Below are positions 1 to 4,941 of a stretch of DNA of 7,874 nucleotides, in pieces. The stretch lies in NCBI GenBank assembly GCA_030620895.1, contig JAUXIU010000043.1, forward strand, positions 1 to 7,874, written 5' to 3'. Source of the stretch: Deltaproteobacteria bacterium. GTDB lineage: Bacteria; Desulfobacterota; GWC2-55-46; S146-70; JAUXIU01. The position numbers and the translations under genes are program-made. Under the pieces are notes generated by a model, which saw only the letters and a list, made by a program, of their open reading frames with translations, was not told where the DNA came from and did no database searches. Numbering within the stretch: the stretch's first letter is position 1; the number at the start of each line of letters is the position of its first letter.

Positions 1-1
1 C

Positions 2-46
2 GTAATAAGGTATACATACCGCCTTGCCGACACAAAATGGGATTAA
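2..46 (+). other. Possible C-terminal tail of an upstream gene cut by the window edge
   Basis: One forward frame is open from the window edge to a TAA at 44-46 and would encode VIRYTYRLADTKWD. The composition would fit the end of a real protein, but 14 residues are too few to identify anything, and chance alone could leave such a stretch open. A second forward frame (stop at 67-69) is open even longer. Treat this only as a possible gene end. Confidence 0.15.
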
Positions 47-50
47 AATG

Positions 51-102
51 TTACGGGTTACGGGTTTAACACGCAACACGAAACTCGCAACTTGCAACGA
101 AG
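51..102. repeat. Degenerate heptamer tandem repeat upstream of pstS
   Basis: The leader of pstS has a clear 7-bp period. Two exact TTACGGG units (51-57, 58-64) are followed by TTTAACA, CGCAACA, CGAAACT, CGCAACT and TGCAACG (65-99). The last four share the pattern NGNAACN. The array stops about 9 bases before the pstS start codon, so it occupies the space where a promoter and leader would normally lie. I see no sigma70 promoter or Pho box in 1-110, and only a weak GAAG ribosome-binding candidate at 99-102. Function is unknown. Intergenic arrays of this sort are common in some environmental bacterial lineages, but that comparison is from general knowledge. Confidence 0.7.
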
Positions 103-110
103 TATTTTAG

Positions 111-1127
111 ATGAAAAGAATGATCTTTATAGTCGTTGTATATGTAATTGGCGTATGTTTTATTAGCGCCTCATTTGCAGGTAGTATGTTAAATGGTGCA
201 GGAGCGAGCTTTCCCTATCCGATCTATGCGGCGTGGGCATATGCATACCATAAAAAGTCAGGTGTAAGGGTAAATTATCAGTCTATAGGGTCTGGCGGTG
301 GTGTAAGGCAAATAGTAAACCTGACAGTTGACTTTGGCGCATCGGATGATGCCCTGAAGCCGGAAGAGGTAGAGAAGAAGGGGCTCCTTCAGTGGCCCCA
401 GGTTATAGGTGGGGAGGTATTGGCGATTAATGTGCCTGGTGTCAAGTCCGCAGAGATGGTCCTTGATTCAGATATTGTATGTAATATATTTCTCGGTGAA
501 ACAACAAGATGGAATGACCCTGAAATAAGTTTGCTCAACCCCAAACTCAAGCTCCCTGACAAGAAGATAACTGTTGTTCATAGGTCTGATGGCTCGGGGA
601 CGACGGCGATTTTCACGCATTATCTCGACGAGATATGCCCTTCATGGCATGAGAGGGTAGGGTATGGAAAATCGGTTAAATGGCCTGTGGGTATCGGTGG
701 CAAGGGAAACGAGGGTGTAGCAAACTATGTAAAAAGGGTCAGGTACTCAATCGGGTATGTTGAATTCGCCTATGCTAAACAGAATAAATTAAGTTATACA
801 TTGCTTAAAAATCCTGCAGGTAATGTTGTGAGGCCCACACTTAAGACATTCGCAGAGGCGGCTGTCTTTGGTGACTATAACCCAGAGAGGCATTTTTACA
901 CATGGGTTACTAATGTCAAGGGTAAGGATGCATGGCCAATAGTCGCCGCTACAAATATACTGTTATCAAGGAAAAAGATAGAGAAAAATAAAGATGTTAT
1001 AAGATTCTTCGACTGGGCTTTTTCTAAAGAGGCAGATGATATGGCTAAAGACCTGGTCTATTCGCCTCTTCCAGACGGTTTGAAGGAGAAGGTGAGAGAT
1101 TACTGGAAGAAAAATGGCCTTTATTAG
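111..1127 (+). CDS. pstS: Periplasmic phosphate-binding protein PstS
   Basis: PstS is the substrate-binding lipid-free component of the PstSCAB phosphate importer and captures inorganic phosphate in the periplasm. The 338-residue product starts with a typical Sec signal peptide: MKR, a hydrophobic stretch at about 4-20, and a likely SignalPeptidase I site after SFA (residue 23). Phosphate-binding segments of the family are present in order: GASFPYPIY (31-39), IGSGGGVRQ (59-67), DFGASDDAL (74-82) and HRSDGSGTT (157-165), which carries the Arg, Asp, Ser, Gly and Thr that contact phosphate in PstS proteins. GVANYVK and GYVEFAYA (around 202-222) are also typical. Length is normal. The ATG at 111 is preceded only by a weak GAAG. 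It is first in the pst operon but separated from pstC by a 170-bp repeat element, which could uncouple its expression from the membrane genes. Identification is secure. Confidence 0.97.
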   Translation: MKRMIFIVVVYVIGVCFISASFAGSMLNGAGASFPYPIYAAWAYAYHKKSGVRVNYQSIGSGGGVRQIVNLTVDFGASDDALKPEEVEKKGLLQWPQVIGGEVLAINVPGVKSAEMVLDSDIVCNIFLGETTRWNDPEISLLNPKLKLPDKKITVVHRSDGSGTTAIFTHYLDEICPSWHERVGYGKSVKWPVGIGGKGNEGVANYVKRVRYSIGYVEFAYAKQNKLSYTLLKNPAGNVVRPTLKTFAEAAVFGDYNPERHFYTWVTNVKGKDAWPIVAATNILLSRKKIEKNKDVIRFFDWAFSKEADDMAKDLVYSPLPDGLKEKVRDYWKKNGLY

Positions 1128-1164
1128 ATTTGCCTAACGGACTCGACATAAGGTCTGTATAATC

Positions 1165-1180
1165 TTGACACAATCTTCTA
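1165..1180 (+). other. Candidate ancestral 5' end of pstC, severed by a repeat insertion
   Basis: If the 170-bp element plus one copy of its TA duplication is removed, TTG ACA CAA TCT TC at 1165-1178 plus T joins in frame to AAA AGG GAT of pstC, giving a start of MTQSSKRDPIDKAF. An AAGG at 1150-1153 lies 11 bases before this TTG and could have been its ribosome-binding site. The frame upstream has no other ATG, GTG or TTG before a stop at 1135-1137. This is inference from reconstruction and depends on the duplication being exactly TA. The same bases contain a consensus-like TTGACA, but there is no acceptable -10 at normal spacing. Confidence 0.45.
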
Positions 1181-1350
1181 TACAGAGCGTCATAACTTTG
1201 CATACCCGACCCACACTTCGTGTGGGTACCCCGGCTCCTCGACTTATCGTTGCAGCGTACTACAAAGTACGCCTCACTCCTCGCTTTCGTCGCGCCTTGG
1301 TCTGCTTTGTTCTAACACTCTGTATGCGCATCTATTTATGACGTTGTGTA
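1181..1350. mobile_element. 170-bp MITE-like inverted-repeat element, copy 1 (empty form)
   Basis: The ends form a 15-bp terminal inverted repeat with two mismatches: TACAGAGCGTCATAA on the left, and TACACAACGTCATAA reading inward from the right. TA dinucleotides at 1179-1180 and 1351-1352 look like the target duplication, as made by IS630/Tc1-mariner transposases. The terminal stem can continue through GCATAC (1200-1205) and GTATGC (1322-1327). Inside are two hairpins: ACCCACAC-ttc-GTGTGGGT (1209-1227) and GCGTACT-acaa-AGTACGC (1255-1272). A third copy of the end motif lies inverted at 1318-1325 (CTCTGTAT). No transposase is encoded, so it would be moved in trans. A second copy at 7586-7863 aligns with 9 substitutions over 170 bp and no gaps apart from one 108-bp insert. 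The right end supplies the pstC start codon. The family assignment to IS630-type transposition is inference from the TA and the end structure. Confidence 0.85.
1209..1272 (+). other. Two stable hairpins in the pstS-pstC intergenic element
   Basis: The stem at 1209-1227 (8 bp, loop TTC) and the stem at 1255-1272 (7 bp, loop ACAA) would form in an RNA running from pstS to pstC. Neither is followed by a T-tract, so neither is a classical intrinsic terminator. They could stabilise the pstS 3' end or impede transcription into pstC, which would raise PstS relative to the membrane subunits. In the second copy of the element one pair of the second stem changes from G-C to a G-U wobble, so the fold is kept; the first stem loses one pair. 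Confidence 0.5.
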
Positions 1351-2278
1351 TAAAAGGGATCCAATAGACAAAGCCTTTTCCACGGTTACCGCCGTGGCAT
1401 CAATATCTGTTCCACTTCTTATAATTGGAATCCTATATGTATTGTTTTCCCATTCTTCGCTTGCTATCGAGAGGTTCGGGATTATAGGATTCCTGGTTTC
1501 TGCAGACTGGAACCCTGTTAGAGAGTCATTTGGTGCAGCAGCATCTCTTTATGGCACTGTGTTGACAACCTTTCTGGCGCTTCTTATAGCCATACCTGTT
1601 GCACTGGGTATCGCTATATTTATTACGGAAGTAGCACCGAACTTCCTTAAGAGGCCCATAGGCGCTGCTATTGAACTCCTTGCTGCAATACCAAGCATCA
1701 TTTACGGCATGTGGGGGTTATTTACCCTTGCCCCTATAATGGCTGACTATATAGAGCCAACACTACAGGATGCCGTAGGCGGCCTTCCCATTATCGGAAT
1801 ACTCTTCGAAGGTACGCCTATGGGGATAGATATATTGACTGCGAGTCTAATCCTGAGCATAATGATTATCCCATTTACGGCGAGTATATCGAGGGACGCG
1901 TTTAATCTTACTCCAGCTGTTATTAAAGAATCCGCTTATGGCCTTGGTGCGACAAAATGGGAGGTAATAAAGAGTGTGGTTCTTCCTTATTCAAAACTCG
2001 GTATCTTCGGCGGAATAGTTCTTTCTCTTGGCAGGGCACTAGGTGAAACTATGGCAATAGCATTTGTGCTTGGAAACAACCACCAGATAACGACTTCACT
2101 CTTTGATGCTGCGTCAACTATAACAGTGACCCTTGCGAATGAATTTACAGAGGCAGACACGGACATATATTATTCATCCCTCTTCTATCTTGCACTTATA
2201 CTTTTTATATTGAGTTTTATTACACTGGCAATAGCAAAGTATTTTATTGTCAGGGGTGAAAGGAACTATCCAAGATGA
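1346..2278 (+). CDS. pstC: Phosphate ABC transporter permease PstC
   Basis: PstC is one of the two inner-membrane channel subunits of the phosphate importer and pairs with PstA. The 310-residue product has about six membrane segments (roughly 16-36, 70-95, 110-132, 163-182, 217-242, 276-302). It keeps family hallmarks: LLAAIPSIIYGMWGLF (111-126), the ATPase-contacting EAA loop around 195-220 (ESAYGLGATKWEVIKS...), and GRALGETMA (229-237) with the conserved Arg and Glu. The only canonical start is GTG at 1346; the frame is open from 1316 but holds no other ATG, GTG or TTG upstream. The GTG and the first two bases of codon 2 belong to the right end of the 170-bp element, and no Shine-Dalgarno lies before it. 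The N-terminus is about 10 residues shorter than E. coli PstC as I recall it, so it may have been re-made by the insertion. The stop overlaps the pstA start (ATGA). The gene identity is secure; the start is not. Confidence 0.95.
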   Translation: MYKRDPIDKAFSTVTAVASISVPLLIIGILYVLFSHSSLAIERFGIIGFLVSADWNPVRESFGAAASLYGTVLTTFLALLIAIPVALGIAIFITEVAPNFLKRPIGAAIELLAAIPSIIYGMWGLFTLAPIMADYIEPTLQDAVGGLPIIGILFEGTPMGIDILTASLILSIMIIPFTASISRDAFNLTPAVIKESAYGLGATKWEVIKSVVLPYSKLGIFGGIVLSLGRALGETMAIAFVLGNNHQITTSLFDAASTITVTLANEFTEADTDIYYSSLFYLALILFILSFITLAIAKYFIVRGERNYPR

Positions 2279-3120
2279 GTAGAGATAAGATAAGAAGATT
2301 TGAAAATTCCATAGCCCTCTCCCTCTGTACATTGGCTACTTTCTTCGGTCTCTTCTGGCTCATCTTTATCCTGGGTGATGTCATTGTGAATGGGATAGGC
2401 GCGCTTAATCTGGGTTTGTTTGTCAATGACCCTGCACCTCCAGGTGTTGAGGGTGGTGGTTTGAGAAATGCCTTTGTAGGGCATCTTATGATAACATTTT
2501 TTGCGACCCTGATAGGGGTACCAATAGGACTTCTGGGAGGTACATTCCTCGCCGAATATGCACGGGGAAGTAGAAGTGCAAGGATTATAAGTGTATTGTC
2601 AGACATAATGGTAAGTGTCCCCTCTATAGTAATTGGCACGTTTGTATATGTTATCCTTGTCAAACCCGTTGGTCACTTTAGCGGTTGGGCGGGAGCGGTA
2701 GCTCTCGCATTTATAATGATCCCTGTAGTTCTGAGAACTACAGAAGACATGCTCACACTTATTCCATGGAGCCTAAGGGAGGCTGCATTTGCGCTAGGTG
2801 CCCCTTATTACAAGGTAATTGTTAAGGTGGTTTACAGGGGTGCTGCTGCAGGGATATTTACTGGAGTGTTGCTTTCGATTGCAAGGGTTGTGGGTGAGAC
2901 TGCACCACTATTATTTACCTCTTTTAATAATGCCTTCTTCTCTGTAAATATGAATGAGCCTGTATCATCTCTTACAGTAACTATCTTTCAATATGCCATG
3001 GGGCCCTATGAGAACTGGCACGCCCAGGCATGGGCGGCATCTTTTATAATAACAATAGTTATTCTGGCACTTACAATAGTTGGAAGATCTATAATCAGCT
3101 GGAGGTATGGAAAGAGATGA
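2275..3120 (+). CDS. pstA: Phosphate ABC transporter permease PstA
   Basis: PstA is the second channel subunit of the phosphate importer. The 281-residue product has an N-terminal membrane segment (about 14-36), a periplasmic stretch with the typical GLRNAFVGH (62-70), and a five-helix permease core (about 71-95, 107-130, 138-155, 190-215, 252-274). The EAA loop lies at about 169-196 ([16 protein letters not shown]...) and the conserved [14 protein letters not shown] at 201-214 contains the Arg/Glu pair seen across PstA proteins. Length is normal. It starts at an ATG overlapping the pstC stop by four bases, with AAAGGA about 10 bases upstream inside pstC, which suggests translational coupling. 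Its own stop overlaps the pstB start in the same way. A long open frame on the opposite strand is only a codon-usage shadow. Confidence 0.97.
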   Translation: MSRDKIRRFENSIALSLCTLATFFGLFWLIFILGDVIVNGIGALNLGLFVNDPAPPGVEGGGLRNAFVGHLMITFFATLIGVPIGLLGGTFLAEYARGSRSARIISVLSDIMVSVPSIVIGTFVYVILVKPVGHFSGWAGAVALAFIMIPVVLRTTEDMLTLIPWSLREAAFALGAPYYKVIVKVVYRGAAAGIFTGVLLSIARVVGETAPLLFTSFNNAFFSVNMNEPVSSLTVTIFQYAMGPYENWHAQAWAASFIITIVILALTIVGRSIISWRYGKR

Positions 3121-3878
3121 GTGGTGAGATTAAGATAGAGGTTAAGGGGCTTAATTTCTACTATTCAGGCGGTATACATGTACTGAAGAATATTACTTTG
3201 CCTGTAAATAAGAACACCGTAACAGCTCTTATAGGCCCTTCAGGTTGTGGTAAGACTACATTCCTGCGTTGCTTGAATAGAATGCATGACCTTTATCCTG
3301 GGAACAGGTATGAAGGTGAGATATTGATGGATGGAAAGGATATCCTTGACATGGACGTAGATATTATAAGATTGAGGAGCAGGGTTGGCATGGTCTTTCA
3401 AAAACCAACACCATTTCCAATGTCAATCCTCGAAAACATCACATTCGGACTCAAACTTATGGATATAAGGAGGTCTGAGTTTGTTGATAGAGTAGAGGAG
3501 TCCCTCAAGAACGCTGCACTATGGGATGAGACAAAGGACAGGCTTCAGGAATCTGCCTATTCTCTTTCAGGTGGTCAGCAACAGAGACTATGTATTGCAA
3601 GGGCACTGGCTGTTGAACCGGATGTTATCTTGATGGATGAACCGTGTTCAGCACTTGATCCGATTGCTACTGCCAGAATAGAAGATTTGATAGCAGAACT
3701 CAAAAGGAATTATACTGTTGTCATTGTGACACATAATATGCAGCAGGCTGCAAGGGTGTCGGAGTTTGCAGGATTCTTTATGACAGGGGAGTTGATAGAG
3801 TTTGATGTGACAAAGAGAATATTTACCGCACCGTCTAATAAATTGACAGAAGACTATATTACGGGGAGGTTCGGATAG
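3117..3878 (+). CDS. pstB: Phosphate import ATP-binding protein PstB
   Basis: PstB is the cytoplasmic ATPase that drives PstCA and couples ATP hydrolysis to phosphate import. With the ATG at 3117 the product is 253 residues, normal for the family. Motifs in order: Walker [10 protein letters not shown] (40-48), the PstB-typical [11 protein letters not shown] (49-59), Q-loop Q95 in [14 protein letters not shown], signature LSGGQQQRL (150-158), Walker [14 protein letters not shown] (170-182) and H-loop H206 in [13 protein letters not shown]. The frame is open further upstream to 3030, but the residues added would be read from the pstA 3' end and look unlike any PstB. The 3117 start gives the ATGA overlap used throughout this operon, with GGAGG at 3101-3105 upstream. 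It ends in [11 protein letters not shown], the usual PstB C-terminus. Confidence 0.97.
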   Translation: MSGEIKIEVKGLNFYYSGGIHVLKNITLPVNKNTVTALIGPSGCGKTTFLRCLNRMHDLYPGNRYEGEILMDGKDILDMDVDIIRLRSRVGMVFQKPTPFPMSILENITFGLKLMDIRRSEFVDRVEESLKNAALWDETKDRLQESAYSLSGGQQQRLCIARALAVEPDVILMDEPCSALDPIATARIEDLIAELKRNYTVVIVTHNMQQAARVSEFAGFFMTGELIEFDVTKRIFTAPSNKLTEDYITGRFG

Positions 3879-3880
3879 AG

Positions 3881-3905
3881 GATATCCATCTTAAAGATGG
3901 ATATC
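3881..3905 (+). other. Perfect 10-bp hairpin after pstB
   Basis: GATATCCATC (3881-3890) and GATGGATATC (3896-3905) pair perfectly around a TTAAA loop, beginning two bases after the pstB stop. There is no T-run behind it, so it is a poor intrinsic terminator. It could act as an RNA processing or 3'-stabilising stem between pstB and phoU; that role is inference. Confidence 0.6.
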
Positions 3906-3906
3906 T

Positions 3907-3943
3907 GATTACACTGATTACAAAAGCAGATTACACAGATTCA
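3907..3943. repeat. GATTACA short-repeat cluster
   Basis: GATTACA occurs at 3907-3913, 3916-3922 and 3929-3935, followed by a partial GATTCA at 3938-3943. Start-to-start spacing alternates 9, 13 and 9. The cluster lies in the pstB-phoU gap and has no coding potential. It resembles degenerate GATTACA-type intergenic repeats found in several environmental lineages; function unknown. Confidence 0.6.
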
Positions 3944-3951
3944 ACAGCAGG

Positions 3952-3964
3952 GGGGACTGTCCCC
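3952..3964. repeat. GGGGAC/GTCCCC palindrome upstream of phoU
   Basis: GGGGAC (3952-3957) and GTCCCC (3959-3964) are a perfect inverted pair around a single T, lying 21 bases before the phoU ATG. It could be a protein-binding dyad or a dispersed repeat. As RNA the one-base loop is too tight, so the innermost pair would have to open. It lies just upstream of the phoU ribosome-binding site and could affect access to it. Confidence 0.5.
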
Positions 3965-3985
3965 ATATTTGTAGGGAGGGAAGAA

Positions 3986-4651
3986 ATGACAAGAGAAGTG
4001 TATCACAAGGAATTAAAAGAGCTTGAAGATGAGCTCCTGCAGATGGCTGGCACAGTGGCCAAGGCCATAGATGGTTCGGTAAAGGCTCTAAAAAAGAGGG
4101 ACATCAAGGCATCAAAGGAGATTGTTGAGAAAGACCTTTTAATAAACAAGAAGAGGTTTGAGATAGAGGAGAGGTGTCTTCTCCTCATCGCTACACAGCA
4201 GCCGATGGCTGTCGATTTACGGACCATAGCTGCCATATTGTATATTATTACGGATCTGGAAAGGATTGCTGACCATGCTGAGGGTATAGCCAAGATAAGC
4301 ATAATGATAGGCAAGGAACCGTTGGTAAAGCCATTAATCGATGTCCCGAGGATGGCCGAAAAGGGACTTTCAATGCTGGATAGATGTCTCAAGGCATTTG
4401 TAGATCGTGATGCTAAAACGGCAAAAACTATATGCGATGAGGATGATGAGGTGGATGGTCTGTACGAACAGGTATACAGAGAGTTGCTGCTCCTTATGAT
4501 TGGAAACCCAAAGATTATTGAGGGAGCCACTTATCTTATATGGGTGGCACATAACCTTGAGAGAATTGCAGATAGGGTTACGAATATTGCAGAGAGAGTT
4601 GTATTTATGGTTACAGGTAAGATGGAAGAGATAAATGTGTCAAAATATTAA
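3986..4651 (+). CDS. phoU: Phosphate signalling protein PhoU
   Basis: PhoU is a cytoplasmic helical-bundle protein that links the Pst transporter to the PhoR/PhoB two-component system and restrains phosphate uptake when phosphate is plentiful. The 221-residue product shows the two tandem three-helix PhoU repeats (about 5-105 and 120-212). The first contains QQPMAVDLRTI (71-81) and the metal-binding type motif DLERIADHAEGIAK (90-103); the second contains the matching NLERIADRVTNIAERV (190-205). The ATG at 3986 is preceded by AGGGAGGGAAG, the strongest ribosome-binding site in the window, which supports this start. It follows pstB by 107 bp. The TAA stop is followed by C and then at once by a mobile double-hairpin element that probably serves as its terminator. 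An antisense frame over 4003-4530 is a shadow. Confidence 0.97.
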   Translation: MTREVYHKELKELEDELLQMAGTVAKAIDGSVKALKKRDIKASKEIVEKDLLINKKRFEIEERCLLLIATQQPMAVDLRTIAAILYIITDLERIADHAEGIAKISIMIGKEPLVKPLIDVPRMAEKGLSMLDRCLKAFVDRDAKTAKTICDEDDEVDGLYEQVYRELLLLMIGNPKIIEGATYLIWVAHNLERIADRVTNIAERVVFMVTGKMEEINVSKY

Positions 4652-4652
4652 C

Positions 4653-4760
4653 AGGATGCACGCCGTAAGCCCCGCTTTGTAAGCGGGGTCAAGGCGTGCT
4701 AAGGTAATGGAAACTTCCTTGCTGTCAAGATGCCCCGCCATGTAGGCGGGGCATCTTGAC
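4653..4760. mobile_element. 108-bp double-hairpin element, copy A (free-standing, after phoU)
   Basis: A non-coding palindromic element starts two bases after the phoU stop. The left half is a compound hairpin: outer arms GCACGCC (4658-4664) and GGCGTGC (4693-4699), inner arms CCCCGCT (4670-4676) and AGCGGGG (4682-4688). The right half is a perfect 16-bp stem at 4724-4760 ending exactly at the element's end. Left and right ends also form an imperfect inverted repeat (CAGGATGC against CAAGATGC). Copy B at 7602-7709 differs at 6 of 108 positions, with no gaps. Both copies are preceded by TAAC and end in TTGAC. This arrangement (fixed short target, subterminal hairpins, no long duplication) resembles non-autonomous IS200/IS605-type or REP-like elements, but no transposase is in the window, so the class is inferred. 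Confidence 0.85.
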
Positions 4761-4770
4761 TCTACTTTTA
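4724..4770 (+). terminator. Probable terminator of the pst-phoU operon, provided by the mobile hairpin
   Basis: A perfect 16-bp stem (4724-4739 with 4745-4760) around ATGTA is followed by TCTACTTTTA (4761-4770). The stem core is very GC-rich (TGCCCCGCC with GGCGGGGCA). The T-rich tail is imperfect. It lies about 70 bases after the phoU stop and before a new promoter, which fits a transcription end. Being symmetrical, it could also act on the opposite strand. Confidence 0.6.
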
Positions 4771-4783
4771 CTTTGAAACCACA

Positions 4784-4817
4784 TTAGTGTCCTTTGGAGT
4801 TTTATGATGGACACCAA
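4784..4817. repeat. Imperfect inverted repeat TTAGTGTCC / GGACACCAA
   Basis: TTAGTGTCC (4784-4792) and GGACACCAA (4809-4817) are inverted copies with one mismatch (8 of 9) around a 16-base spacer. They lie in the 180-bp spacer between the phoU-side element and the exporter genes. This could be an operator, a weak hairpin or a transposon-end remnant. Nothing else in this spacer looks coding. Confidence 0.4.
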
Positions 4818-4882
4818 TTGATATTATTTCCTCTATTAGATGTAGATGTAGAATTATCCGACCTGTGTTATAATAATTCGAT

Positions 4883-4912
4883 TTGAGAATGGACAAAGGT
4901 TTGGACTATAAT
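4883..4912 (+). promoter_or_regulatory. Sigma70-type promoter for the ABC exporter-rsmI unit
   Basis: A TTGAGA -35 (4883-4888; five of six consensus bases) and a perfect TATAAT -10 (4907-4912) are separated by 18 bp. Transcription would start near 4919, leaving an AT-rich leader of about 20-25 bases before the ATG at 4942. Another TATAAT at 4869-4874 has no good -35. The position, downstream of a terminator-like element and just upstream of a gene, supports this promoter, but the call rests on motif matching alone. Confidence 0.55.
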
Positions 4913-4941
4913 ATTTTTATGATGCCAATATTTAAATATTT

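Noticed and set aside
9..20. GGTATACATACC dyad near the window start as an operator
   Set aside because: It is only 5-bp arms around AC, too short to distinguish from chance, and has no associated promoter.
1158..1170. TATAAT (1158-1163) and TTGACA (1165-1170) as promoter parts before pstC
   Set aside because: They are in the wrong order and spacing to act together. TATAAT has no fair -35 at 16-18 bp, and TTGACA has no -10 at normal distance. The TTG is better explained as an old pstC start.
1181..1350. A CRISPR array, tRNA or riboswitch in the intergenic repeats
   Set aside because: There are no regularly spaced identical repeats with unique spacers, no cloverleaf with an anticodon arm, and no recognisable riboswitch core. 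Terminal inverted repeats and a second nested copy point to a mobile element.
1338..1367. Short frame ATG ACG TTG TGT... overlapping the pstC start
   Set aside because: It encodes nine residues, has no ribosome-binding site and arises from the terminal repeat sequence. A leader-peptide role cannot be supported.
2250..2663. Open frames on the opposite strand of pstA, and similarly over 4003-4530, 5313-5516, 5565-5837 and 5856-6059
   Set aside because: They lie wholly within well-conserved genes, show no recognisable domains and have no ribosome-binding site or neighbour logic. They are shadows of codon usage.
3030..3116. Upstream extension of pstB giving a 282-residue protein
   Set aside because: The extra 29 residues would be read out of frame from the pstA 3' end and resemble no PstB N-terminus. 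ATG 3117 gives the normal length and the ATGA overlap seen between pstC and pstA.
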